Shown: positions 25,049 to 33,004 of the stretch, piece by piece
Position numbering within the stretch: the stretch's first letter is position 1
How the letters are laid out: every line of letters starts with the position of its first letter
NCBI RefSeq assembly: GCF_041820985.1
Contig: NZ_JBGUAU010000009.1
Location: 124,001 to 188,000, forward strand
Reading direction: 5' to 3'
Source: Evansella sp041820985
GTDB lineage: Bacteria > Bacillota > Bacilli > Bacillales > Salisediminibacteriaceae
Length of the DNA stretch: 64,000 nucleotides
Translations under genes and position numbers: made by a program
The notes under the pieces: generated by a model
Databases searched by the model: none
The model's input: the letters and a program-made list of their open reading frames with translations, nothing else
What the model was told of the DNA's origin: nothing

Positions 25049-26200
25049 TCATTTCTTACGCTGATAAATAGTTTCAAGCCCTTTAGAAATCTCTTCAACA
25101 GCGTCCTTATCATCTTCTTTTTCCAAAGCTAGATTTAATCGCTTCTCCGATTCTTCTCCACCAATTTCCCCTATTGCCCATGCTGCCGTTCCTCGTATTA
25201 CCGGTCGAGGATCATTTTTCAACAATTCATAGAGAGTAGGCAATGCGCTTTCCTCTTTATAATGAGCTAACGCAATAATTGCATTTCGTTGAATTGGTTT
25301 TTTGCCACGCCATGACCCTGAAACATGCCCGAACTTTTCCTTAAATTCACGATTACTTATCGTTAATAACGGTAGTAATCTAGGTTTCGCTAGATCAGGA
25401 TCAGGTTCCATCTCTTCATGATGATGGTGATCTTTCCCTTTATTTTCGGGGCAGACAACCTGACACGTATCACATCCGTAAAGACGATTACCTAACTTTT
25501 TCCGATATTGATCCGGTAAAAAATCCTTTGTTTGTGTTAAAAAAGCAATGCACTTATTGGAATCTAATTGCCCACCTTGAACAAGTGCTCCTGTGGGACA
25601 CGCGTCTACACATTTGTTACATTCCCCACATTGGTCCTCTATAGGAGTGTCTACAGGTAAACTTAGTGTTGTGATCATCTCCCCTAAGTACACATATGAA
25701 CCAAACTCTGGGGTTATAACAGCACAATTTTTCCCACTCCAACCAATACCTGCCCTCTCTGCTACCGCACGATCTGACAATTCTCCTGTATCCACCATGG
25801 ATAAGCATCTTGTATCAGGAACACGCTCTACAATAAATTCTTCAAGAGCTTTTAATTTCCTTCTTAAAATATGGTGGTAATCCTCCCCCCAAGATGCTCT
25901 GCAAAAAATTCCACGACGATCTCCCTTCACAGAGCGGGGAGCATTTTTCAAACGGGAAGGGTAGGCTAATGCAATAGAAATAATTGTTTTCGCTACTGGT
26001 AATAACTTTGCAGGTGTGGTTCGTTCTTCTATTGTTCCTTTTTCAAATCCAGATTCATATCCTAATTGTTGTTGGTCCTTCAACCGCTCGCGAAATAGGA
26101 CAAAGGGGTCCACTGCGGCAAACCCAATTTTGTCGATGCCTATACTCTTACTGTATGCAATGATCTCTGACTTTAGCTGGGCATTTACCACAGTTTTCAC
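25049..26200 (-). CDS. queG: Epoxyqueuosine reductase QueG
   Basis: Cobalamin- and [4Fe-4S]-dependent enzyme of the last step of queuosine synthesis in tRNA. The 383 aa have the N-terminal cobalamin-binding domain (IDKIGFAAVDPF, YHHILRRKLKAL), two ferredoxin-type clusters (CGECNKCVDACPTGAL and CDTCQVVCPEN) and a C-terminal HEAT-like extension (residues about 305-383: RNAIIALAHYKEESALP), as in B. subtilis YhbA. A His-rich run (DHHHHEEM) follows the second cluster. The start is uncertain: GTG at 26200 is the furthest, but the GTG at 26191 sits better relative to TAGG. It is the first gene of the yhbA-like block. Confidence 0.9.
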   Translation of the reverse strand: MKTVVNAQLKSEIIAYSKSIGIDKIGFAAVDPFVLFRERLKDQQQLGYESGFEKGTIEERTTPAKLLPVAKTIISIALAYPSRLKNAPRSVKGDRRGIFCRASWGEDYHHILRRKLKALEEFIVERVPDTRCLSMVDTGELSDRAVAERAGIGWSGKNCAVITPEFGSYVYLGEMITTLSLPVDTPIEDQCGECNKCVDACPTGALVQGGQLDSNKCIAFLTQTKDFLPDQYRKKLGNRLYGCDTCQVVCPENKGKDHHHHEEMEPDPDLAKPRLLPLLTISNREFKEKFGHVSGSWRGKKPIQRNAIIALAHYKEESALPTLYELLKNDPRPVIRGTAAWAIGEIGGEESEKRLNLALEKEDDKDAVEEISKGLETIYQRKK

Positions 26201-26284
26201 CTACTTTCTTTTATTTTCTACTTTATTTCACAATTTCTCAAAGTATAACTTGTGTATATCTTTCATTGTACATGTAATGAACGC

Positions 26285-26318
26285 ATGAAAAAAGTAGCGT
26301 TCCATGGAACACTACTTT
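26285..26318 (-). terminator. Rho-independent terminator of tRNA-Gly
   Basis: Stem AAAGTAG(c)GTTCC / GGAAC(a)CTACTTT. On the minus strand it is followed by six T. It begins about 14 bp after the tRNA 3' end. Confidence 0.85.
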
Positions 26319-26331
26319 GAGTTTATGTTTT

Positions 26332-26405
26332 TGGAGCGGGTGATGAGAATCGAACTCACGACATCAGCTTGGAAGGCTGAGGTTTTACCACTAAACTACA
26401 CCCGC
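26332..26405 (-). tRNA. tRNA-Gly (anticodon TCC)
   Basis: The minus strand folds as a 74-nt tRNA with encoded CCA. The acceptor stem is GCGGGTG / CACCCGC, the anticodon arm CAGCC-TTCCAAG-CTG has anticodon TCC, and the T-arm GTGAG-TTCGATT-CTCAT is complete. It reads GGA and, by wobble, GGN codons. It stands alone with its own terminator. Confidence 0.95.
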
Positions 26406-26740
26406 TTATTTGCGTTTTCTACTCATAACGCTGTACACATTATTATCTTTAAATAACTTTTTTTGATGATGTTTGTATTTTACTACTTATAAAAGAGCAT
26501 GTCAAATGGATTGAAGAAGTTTATTGATTAGTTTTTTGATAAAAAAGCTAAATGGCTCTTATATCTTGGTTTTTATTTGCTTTTCTATAATTTTTTACAC
26601 TCAGTGGATGATTATGAGCTAGTTTTTGTCCCTAATTGTGCTATCAGTTATCAGGTAACTGGTTAAACTAACAAATCTAGTCGGTTTTAAGCTATTTTGA
26701 TGCTAGCCTGAATGGATTCATTCCCTGGCATTTTGTATAT

Positions 26741-26845
26741 CTAACAATTGAGTCTTACTATCTAACAATTTAACGGTGATATCTAACAATTCGAAACTAA
26801 ATACTAACAATTAGAGCCTAAATACTAACAATTTGTCGAATGTAA
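26741..26845 (+). repeat. 21-bp-period tandem array B (5 units of CTAACAATT + 12 nt)
   Basis: CTAACAATT starts at 26741, 26762, 26783, 26804 and 26825, all five identical and exactly 21 bp apart; the 12-nt spacers differ. The fourth and fifth units share AGAGC and TTGTC continuations with units four and five of array A at 14.5 kb. It abuts the terminator of the minus-strand lipoprotein gene. Confidence 0.92.
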
Positions 26846-26849
26846 AATT

Positions 26850-26886
26850 AAAAGGCACCGAAAAAGCTATGCTTTTTCAATGCCCT
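26850..26886 (-). terminator. Rho-independent terminator of the His-rich lipoprotein gene
   Basis: Hairpin GGCA(cc)GAAAAAGC / GCTTTTTC(aa)TGCC with a 3-nt loop; on the minus strand followed by TTTTAATTTT. Confidence 0.8.
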
Positions 26887-26925
26887 CAAGTAACCTATGC
26901 ACTCCCACAACAGGAGAAACTCACA

Positions 26926-28221
26926 TCAATGCGCATGATCTCCCGCAATCTCCAGCTTCTCATCTAGAATACCCTGAACTCGATACGAAATAATCTCGCT
27001 AGAACCAAATAAATAAGCATGATTGTATGGGCCAGCCATTGGGTTATCAGAGAAAGTCGGACGAATCGATGCTAAGAACTCGTACAATTCCTCACTAATT
27101 TCGTCCTCTAACCAAATTAACGGAGTGTGCTTCCCTAAGTGCCCTAAAGGAGCACCAGCAATCGCAAACATCGGTGAATTCAACGAAGCAAACGACAAAC
27201 CATGTCCAGGCTCCCCTTGCCCCCAGCCAACCTGAGTAGCATCATCTCGGAAAACCGCAAACTCAACGGACATCTCCGCAGGTGTGGAACCACCAATACG
27301 TTGAACAGATCCAAACTCCTCCAACTCCTCAACCACAGAAGCTGAAATCACATCCTCCGAACCCATCACAAAAATGCTAGCATTCCCATCACGTTTTTCC
27401 AAAGCCGCCCTAGTCACCTCAGGCACCTCATCCGTCACAAACAGAACCGACTCGTTCATATGCGCAATCCACTGCCCCGCGATGATCGAATACTCCTTCG
27501 CACTCTCATCAATAGAAGCAATAATCACACTCTCATGGACTTCTCCAATGATTTCGGAAAACATTTGTTCAACATCTACTGCAAACTGTATCGCATCGTT
27601 CCCTGGAAGATGTTCTACAGCAAACCCATCCAACTGAGCAAGAACTTCTTCCTCCACATCTCCCATTACCATAACTTCCGTACCATTCACATTGCCCTTA
27701 GGCTGTAAACGGTGAATTTCATTCATCACTGATTCAGGGATTTCTCCATTTTCCGTATATAAAATTGGTCCATCATTCGGATGATGAATAAGTGTTGTAC
27801 TCGCTAAAGCAATTCCCCAGTTTTCTAGCGGCGCTAGAATTACTGTTCCTGGCTGATTCTGCTCATGTGTAGCAGGCCAGATTAACTGAGACACCCAAAT
27901 AGAAAAAGTAATCGGATCCTCTGCATCTAAACGAGTTGTATTTTTCATCTGATGATGCAATAAGTTCTGCATCGCATTCTCGTTGAAGTTCGAAGGTGCG
28001 TTTGCAAAGTCATTATGTGCGTCGTCACTATGACCATGATCGTGATGATCACCATGATCCGCTCCATGACCTTCACCGTGTTCCTCATCGTTTCCTTCTG
28101 TTTCTTCTTGCTCACTATCCGTATTTGAATGAGTATTTCCTCCGTGTGCCCCATCATTTTGGCATCCTAATAAGAATAATGGAAGAAGCACCAAAAGAAT
28201 TAGCAAAAATAACTTTTTCAT
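26926..28221 (-). CDS. His/acid-rich lipoprotein with cell-wall-binding-repeat-2-like features
   Basis: Exported lipoprotein of 431 aa. The signal ends in LFLLGC (Cys20). A low-complexity segment at residues about 22-70 has many His, Asp, Glu and Gly (HGEGHGADHGDHHDHGHSD), which could bind metal ions. The rest (about 75-420) contains alternating beta/alpha segments, one resembling cell-wall-binding repeat 2 (FVMGSEDVISASVVEELEEF then RIGGSTPAEMSVEFA). The DNA of this gene is slightly GC-richer than its surroundings. ATG at 28221 is preceded by AGGAGTGAAGAA. No transporter is adjacent, so a metal role is only suggested by composition. Confidence 0.7.
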   Translation of the reverse strand: MKKLFLLILLVLLPLFLLGCQNDGAHGGNTHSNTDSEQEETEGNDEEHGEGHGADHGDHHDHGHSDDAHNDFANAPSNFNENAMQNLLHHQMKNTTRLDAEDPITFSIWVSQLIWPATHEQNQPGTVILAPLENWGIALASTTLIHHPNDGPILYTENGEIPESVMNEIHRLQPKGNVNGTEVMVMGDVEEEVLAQLDGFAVEHLPGNDAIQFAVDVEQMFSEIIGEVHESVIIASIDESAKEYSIIAGQWIAHMNESVLFVTDEVPEVTRAALEKRDGNASIFVMGSEDVISASVVEELEEFGSVQRIGGSTPAEMSVEFAVFRDDATQVGWGQGEPGHGLSFASLNSPMFAIAGAPLGHLGKHTPLIWLEDEISEELYEFLASIRPTFSDNPMAGPYNHAYLFGSSEIISYRVQGILDEKLEIAGDHAH

Positions 28222-28438
28222 TTCTTCACTCCTACTTTTTTTATGTTGTTACGATAGTTTTTAATCTTTTATGTTTCCTTAATCAATTTACACAGAAAAA
28301 GTGAAGAAAGTATGAAGATAAAACACAATATATTTCCTTTTTCAAAAATCCGATGTTTTTTTATAAAAAAATCGGTTATTGGTACTAATAAAGAGACATT
28401 CTAAAAAATGATAACTATAAAATTAGGAGTGTTTTGCT

Positions 28439-29317
28439 ATGAAATATAATGAAGTTAACAATCGACAAACAAATGGACAACCCCCACAGCATCAAAACCA
28501 CCAGCCTGGTTTTGAAACAGAAATGAATCCTAAACCAATTTATGAAGACCCCAATTACAAAGGTAGCGGGAAATTAAAAGATAAAGTGGCATTTATCACT
28601 GGAGGCGACAGTGGAATTGGTCGCGCTGTTGCCATTGCATTTGCCAAAGAAGGGGCCAAGCTTACCATAACGTATTTAGATGAAGAACAAGATGCACAGA
28701 TAACAAAGGAAGAAGTAGAGAAGTACGGTGGGGAATGTCTCACAATTGCAGGAGATATTGGCGACAAATCCTTTTGTGAGAACGCCATTCAACAAACGGT
28801 AGATAAATTTGGTGGATTAGACATTTTAATTAATAATGCGGCAGAACAGCATTATCAAGAAAAAATCGAGGATATTACAGAAGAACAAATGGAGCGAACG
28901 TTCAAAACGAATATTTTTTCCTGCTTCCATTTAACAAAAGCAGCAATGCCACATTTAAAAAAAGGAAGTGCGATTATCAATTCAGCTTCCATTGTGGCTT
29001 ACAAAGGAAATCCTGTATTAATGGATTATGCTTCAACAAAAGGAGCAATGATTGCTTTCACAAGATCTTTATCTGAGAACATTGTATCAAAAGGAATCCG
29101 TGTGAATGCGGTGGCTCCTGGTCCCATCTGGACACCACTCATCCCTGCATCGTTCCCTGCAGATCAGGTAGCCAAATTCGGCGTAAACACTCCAATGGGG
29201 CGTCCTGGTCAACCTGCGGAGTTAGCACCAAGTTACGTTTATCTAGCGTCAGACGATTCCTCGTACGTATCAGGACAAGTTATTCACGTAAATGGTGGAT
29301 CTATCGTAAACGGATAA
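28439..29317 (+). CDS. Short-chain dehydrogenase/reductase, YhxC/YdaD (general stress protein 39) type
   Basis: NAD(P)-dependent oxidoreductase of unknown substrate. The 292 aa have a polar N-terminal extension of about 45 residues (NNRQTNGQPPQHQNHQPGFE), characteristic of the YhxC/YhdF/GSP39 subgroup, then the Rossmann motif GGDSGIGRAVA, NNAAEQH, catalytic Ser in INSASI and YASTK. The C-terminal VSGQVIHVNGG is typical. ATG at 28439 follows TTAGGAGTG. Proteins of this group are often sigma-B dependent, but I see no convincing sigma-B promoter upstream. A strong terminator follows. Confidence 0.88.
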   Translation: MKYNEVNNRQTNGQPPQHQNHQPGFETEMNPKPIYEDPNYKGSGKLKDKVAFITGGDSGIGRAVAIAFAKEGAKLTITYLDEEQDAQITKEEVEKYGGECLTIAGDIGDKSFCENAIQQTVDKFGGLDILINNAAEQHYQEKIEDITEEQMERTFKTNIFSCFHLTKAAMPHLKKGSAIINSASIVAYKGNPVLMDYASTKGAMIAFTRSLSENIVSKGIRVNAVAPGPIWTPLIPASFPADQVAKFGVNTPMGRPGQPAELAPSYVYLASDDSSYVSGQVIHVNGGSIVNG

Positions 29318-29323
29318 ACATGT

Positions 29324-29375
29324 AAGGCTCATAACAAAGAGGGATCGTTTCCTCTCTTCTGTTATGAGCCTTTTG
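29324..29375. terminator. Bidirectional terminator between SDR and catE-like genes
   Basis: Perfect 13-bp stem AAGGCTCATAACA / TGTTATGAGCCTT with a 23-nt loop and T-rich flanks; serves both convergent genes. Confidence 0.85.
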
Positions 29376-29391
29376 ATTATTGATGTTGTAC

Positions 29392-30249
29392 CTACAAAAC
29401 AAACAAAATCCCGTTCCCTGACGGATCTCTTCCAAATAGACCACCCTCCCGATTTTCCACCTCAATGTCGTTCTGCACTAATTTACCCATAATGCTCTCC
29501 ATCTCTTCCATGGAAGGCACGGTAATTGTAAAGTACTCCATTTGAACAACAGATGATGGTGGTTGTGGTGCTCCCACACCTGCCCATGTATTTAAACCTA
29601 AATGATGATGATAATCTCCTCCTGCAATAAAGAGGGCGTGATCAGCAATTTCTATTTTGATAGGAAAACCAAGAATGTTATGGTAAAAATCCTTTGTTTT
29701 CTCCATATCAGCAACATGTACATGGACATGCCCTAGGATTGTATCTTGATGCAATCCACTCCAATTTTCTCCAATAGCTTCCGCTAACAATCCTTGTACA
29801 TCTAACGGATCACTGGCAACAGCTAGTGTTCCATCTTGGTTCACTTTCCAACTTTCTTTTGGTCTGTCGGCATAAATTTCAATTCCATGACCGTCTGGAT
29901 CACGCAAATAAACCGCTTCACTAAACAAATGATCCGACGCCCCATCAAGTCTGTATTGTGAGTTCAATAAGTGCTGTAAAGATATAGCAAGTTCTTTTCG
30001 ATTCGGAACTAAAATTGCAAAGTGATACAAACCAGTTGTTCGGTGTTGATTGATTGTTGCATCACTCTGCTCCCTTAACTCTACTAGTGTTGTTTTCCCA
30101 TCAGCAGTGAGTGACACGAAATCGTCACATTTATCCAACACTGTAAAACCTAATAGTTTTGTATAAAAATCAATAGAATCTTGTATATTTTGAACGGTAA
30201 GTTTTATCTTTCCAATCCCTATCTTAGGGGAAATCTCCTTTTGTACCAT
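29392..30249 (-). CDS. catE: VOC family extradiol dioxygenase, CatE-like (catechol-2,3-dioxygenase)
   Basis: Two VOC modules in 285 aa, the length of B. subtilis CatE. Module 1 (residues 10-125) includes IGKIKLTVQNIQDSIDFYTK and GLYHFAILVPN; module 2 (about 165-285) includes LGHVHVHVADMEKTKDFYHN, HHHLGLNTWAG and VQMEYFTI, which provide the two His and one Glu expected to bind Fe(II) in type I extradiol dioxygenases. ATG at 30249 has AAGGTGGAAT upstream. The natural substrate may be catechol or a quinol-type toxicant; specificity cannot be read from the sequence. Confidence 0.8.
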   Translation of the reverse strand: MVQKEISPKIGIGKIKLTVQNIQDSIDFYTKLLGFTVLDKCDDFVSLTADGKTTLVELREQSDATINQHRTTGLYHFAILVPNRKELAISLQHLLNSQYRLDGASDHLFSEAVYLRDPDGHGIEIYADRPKESWKVNQDGTLAVASDPLDVQGLLAEAIGENWSGLHQDTILGHVHVHVADMEKTKDFYHNILGFPIKIEIADHALFIAGGDYHHHLGLNTWAGVGAPQPPSSVVQMEYFTITVPSMEEMESIMGKLVQNDIEVENREGGLFGRDPSGNGILFVL

Positions 30250-30405
30250 TATAATTCCACCTTTTAATTACTTTTCGTAAGTAACTATATAATATACCGG
30301 TGGAGTTGTCAAAGAAATTATACTCTTTTTTTTCAAAAAAATATGAAATAAAATCCGTATGAAATATTGTTTTTGGGAAAAATTACAGTTATGGAGGTGA
30401 TAATA

Positions 30406-30591
30406 ATGGCTAATAACAACAATAACAACAACCGTGCGAACCGCAACAATAACAACAATAACAATAACAACAACAACTTAGATGTAAATGCAAATGCGGA
30501 ATTCGCAAATGAGAATGAATTCAACAACAACAACAATAACAACAACGCAAGAAATAATAGAAACAACCGTAACAACAATAACAACAACTAA
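30406..30591 (+). CDS. Asn-rich 61-aa protein, gamma-type SASP-like
   Basis: GGAGGTGA at 30393-30400 precedes this ATG by 5 bp, so the start is here rather than upstream. The 61-aa product has 41 Asn residues in three tracts, separated by Arg and a central AEFANENEF. That centre resembles the germination-protease site of gamma-type SASPs (TEFASE), and gamma-SASPs are also Asn/Gln-rich. A spore role is therefore plausible but not shown; the Gln content of true gamma-SASPs is missing. Codons AAC and AAT are mixed, arguing against simple trinucleotide slippage. A terminator follows. The Leu-rich frame on the opposite strand is its shadow. Confidence 0.7.
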   Translation: MANNNNNNNRANRNNNNNNNNNNNLDVNANAEFANENEFNNNNNNNNARNNRNNRNNNNNN

Positions 30592-30608
30592 ATATACTTA
30601 ACCCTCTC

Positions 30609-30642
30609 GATAGCCTCCTTACATACGTAGGGGGCTATTTTT
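30609..30642 (+). terminator. Terminator of the Asn-rich protein gene
   Basis: Stem ATAGCCTCC...TAC / GTA...GGGGCTAT with a small loop, followed by TTTTT. Confidence 0.8.
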
Positions 30643-30655
30643 CTATTAATTTGAT

Positions 30656-31387
30656 TTATCTAATGGATCGGAGTTTATCTTCCAATGCCTGCAAATCATG
30701 ATATTCTTCTAAATAATTATTTATAATTGGCATGGACTCAAATACATCAACGTAGATACCTTCTCTCACTTTTACAACATGCTCTGCTCGGTTATGGTCT
30801 GGGTTCGTTAACACAATACTCTCACTTAACTGCCCTTCCATTCGCTCTGAAATGAACTGCATAGATTGATCCTGGTCAATCTCAATCATATAAGCATCAC
30901 TTGATCTACTATACGTGGTAGCACCAATCGGATTTTTTCGTAAAAACAAAATGTATTGCTTGGTAGGATCCGGTGTTTTATATTCTGGACTCGGAACCAT
31001 AACATTACTTATATGCTTGCCAGCATGATCATGGACTGCTACTTCAAAACCATAGTATAGAATCGGATGAATTTCCCCTACTATATTCCCTTTAAAAACT
31101 TCATCTACTTGAAATTCATAAAGATGTCCTTCTGCATACAAATGATCATCAGGCAAGTCACCTATTCTGATCATGTTTTCTTTGCTTAGTATATCTCCGA
31201 AAGAGCCTTTCACTATTAACTCTGTTTTTCTAATTAGCTCATCCAAATCAGCAGGTGGTGGTTCTTCATCACCTGAAATGGAAACTTCATAAACTATGGG
31301 CTCTGCTACTTCTTCGTTATTATCACAAGCATGCAAAAATAAAAGGAATGGTAACACAAGCAATGATATATGCTTCCTTTTCTTCAT
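30656..31387 (-). CDS. Hypothetical lipoprotein, 243 aa
   Basis: I do not recognise the family. A type II signal peptide ends in LFLHAC (Cys21), followed by a short acidic linker and a soluble domain. The order of segments LIRKTELIVKGSFGDI, YEFQVDEVFKGN and KQYILFLRKN resembles a beta-rich domain found in several uncharacterised Bacillus lipoproteins. ATG at 31387 has GGGGGATCCCG upstream. It is a single gene between the Asn-rich peptide and a small membrane protein. No catalytic motif is visible. Confidence 0.7.
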   Translation of the reverse strand: MKKRKHISLLVLPFLLFLHACDNNEEVAEPIVYEVSISGDEEPPPADLDELIRKTELIVKGSFGDILSKENMIRIGDLPDDHLYAEGHLYEFQVDEVFKGNIVGEIHPILYYGFEVAVHDHAGKHISNVMVPSPEYKTPDPTKQYILFLRKNPIGATTYSRSSDAYMIEIDQDQSMQFISERMEGQLSESIVLTNPDHNRAEHVVKVREGIYVDVFESMPIINNYLEEYHDLQALEDKLRSIR

Positions 31388-31678
31388 CGGGATCCCCCTC
31401 TTTTTTTTGGCCCTTGTTAAAAGGAAAAAACGTTTTTTGCCTTCCGATATAGAAGTATTTCAAATACAATTTACTCTTATTATAGGACGAATGATTTCTT
31501 CTAGAGGTTTCATTCTATTTAGTTCTCTGATTTCCCATGAAAATTCATTGTAAAAGAGAGGATTAACTGGATATTTATGTTAAAATAAAGATATGTAATT
31601 ATACGGACATTATATACCACCCACTTTTAACAATTTATTAAAAGTAGAGTCAGTATTTTGAGGGTTTGGAGGGATTAT

Positions 31679-32029
31679 ATGAAATTATTATGGTTAATTC
31701 TTACTTTACTACCTGCACCATTTCTTTTTCACTTTTTTGAATATGGACATCGCATTGCCATTGAACATCCTTTTCTACTTTTAGGTACCATACTGTATAT
31801 TGTCATAACTGGTGTATTGGCTGGTCATATAAAAATTCGATACATTATATTGGTTCATGTTATTACAGGGATTTTCTCCTATCTTTTGGCTATGTCTCTA
31901 ATCCCTGACGACGGTGCCTGGTTTAAGCCATTAAGTAGAGATCCGGTAATTATAATCACTGCAATTATTTTCTTCGTTGGACAATTATTAGTTAGTCTTT
32001 TTACCAGAATACTATTTGTGAAAAAATAA
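31679..32029 (+). CDS. Small integral membrane protein, 116 aa
   Basis: Unknown function. GGAGGG at 31668 precedes the ATG at 31679 by 5 bp, so I take it rather than the ATG 21 bp upstream. The product has four hydrophobic segments (LLWLILTLLPAPFLFHFF, FLLLGTILYIVITGVLAG, YIILVHVITGIFSYLLAM, VIIITAIIFFVGQLLVSLF) and short polar loops. It begins a group of three small membrane-protein genes on the plus strand (to 32728), which may form one transcript. Confidence 0.7.
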   Translation: MKLLWLILTLLPAPFLFHFFEYGHRIAIEHPFLLLGTILYIVITGVLAGHIKIRYIILVHVITGIFSYLLAMSLIPDDGAWFKPLSRDPVIIITAIIFFVGQLLVSLFTRILFVKK

Positions 32030-32132
32030 CTAAACTATCTTATTACTGAAAAAATGGTCTAGCGATTCCTGTATTAGTAACTGGAATGCTAGCTCAAATG
32101 GATTGCAATCCTAAAAGAGAGGGGGGGATTTC

Positions 32133-32306
32133 ATGCCTCAAGGTGACATTGCTTTAATAACCATTCTTTCCTTAATGTTTGTTTTTATAGTTGGAGTAGT
32201 ATTGCTAATTGTACTTTGGTTTAAAAGTAGTTATAGAGAAAAGGATATTAAAATCAAAGAACTAAAAAGAGAAATTGAAGAACTAAAAAAACGAACTTCA
32301 AGTTAG
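32133..32306 (+). CDS. 57-aa membrane-anchored coiled-coil peptide
   Basis: A short gene with an AGAGGGGGGG ribosome binding site and ATG at 32133. The product is one membrane helix (ITILSLMFVFIVGVVLLIVLW, residues about 9-29) followed by a short charged heptad-rich helix (IKELKREIEELKKR), probably a coiled coil in the cytoplasm. The same architecture occurs at 47875-48060. Function unknown. Confidence 0.65.
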   Translation: MPQGDIALITILSLMFVFIVGVVLLIVLWFKSSYREKDIKIKELKREIEELKKRTSS

Positions 32307-32503
32307 GAAGCATCCTTTTGGAACAAACGAGAAGCGAGAGTAGAACTCAAAATGAATAGAGATATGCTTAGTTTTATAAGAATCTAAGTTGTGAATTTGT
32401 GAAGGTTTGTTCTTTCACAAGTGGAAAGCTATTACTTTATAAGACACGCTTTTTTAATTATAAAGAGGTGAAGTATATCTATTAAATAATTGGAGTGACG
32501 ACA

Positions 32504-32728
32504 ATGGAGAAGGATACAGAAAATCAAATTTTAAATGAACTAAAAAATATAAATAAGTCGTTACATGATATTAACATTAAAATAGATAACATAGATAGTG
32601 AGGGTAAACCAACCTTTATTTTATGGGATGTTATAAGGTCCTTGTTAATCGGAGTTTTTATTGTAGGTCCTGCCATAGTAGTAGTGGTAGTTATCATTCA
32701 AATCATTAGCAGTTGGATATTTAACTAA
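32504..32728 (+). CDS. 74-aa small membrane protein
   Basis: ATG at 32504 lies 8 bp after GGAG. The N-terminal half is polar with a helical, possibly coiled-coil pattern (NQILNELKNINKSLHDINIK); the C-terminal half is a long hydrophobic helix (LLIGVFIVGPAIVVVVVIIQ). It is the third small membrane protein in a row. No family recognised. Confidence 0.65.
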   Translation: MEKDTENQILNELKNINKSLHDINIKIDNIDSEGKPTFILWDVIRSLLIGVFIVGPAIVVVVVIIQIISSWIFN

Positions 32729-32844
32729 AGGGTAACAATAGTGAAGAAGCCTTTGGTGCTGTTGCTGCGCGAAAGGGAAGATTATTTTAGTTGGTGGACT
32801 GTTTCACATTTTGTAGGAATATGATAAGCAACTATTAAAAACAA

Positions 32845-32990
32845 TGAGGCTGGGTCATAACGAAAGTGTAGCACGGAAAAGACGACCGATTGGTAACCTT
32901 AGCGGAAGAAAAATACGAAGACTCCGGTGGGATCAAAAGGCAAAGGTGAGACCCCAAGAGTGCATAAGCACTCGGCGGCTCACCAGCCAC
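32845..32990. repeat. Dispersed palindromic element, copy 2 (3' truncated)
   Basis: Begins with GGTCATAACGAAAGTGTA and continues with the GGTGAGACCCC, AGTGCATAAGCACT and GGCTCACC core seen at 18830-19046, in the same order. The right arm is missing. It lies between convergent genes, ending 15 bp before the SDR stop. Confidence 0.8.
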
Positions 32991-33004
32991 GGAACCTGTG
33001 ATTA

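Larger units (their letters stand above)
26406..26925. other. Gene-free stretch between tRNA-Gly and the His-rich lipoprotein gene
   Basis: 520 bp without a credible gene. It holds array B (26741-26845) and the lipoprotein gene terminator (26850-26886). The tRNA promoter should lie just right of 26405, but I see no clear -35/-10 pair. Confidence 0.55.

Noticed and set aside
30333..30587. Leu-rich 84-aa frame on the minus strand.
   Set aside because: It is the complement of the Asn codons (AAC/AAT) of the 61-aa Asn-rich gene and has no ribosome binding site.
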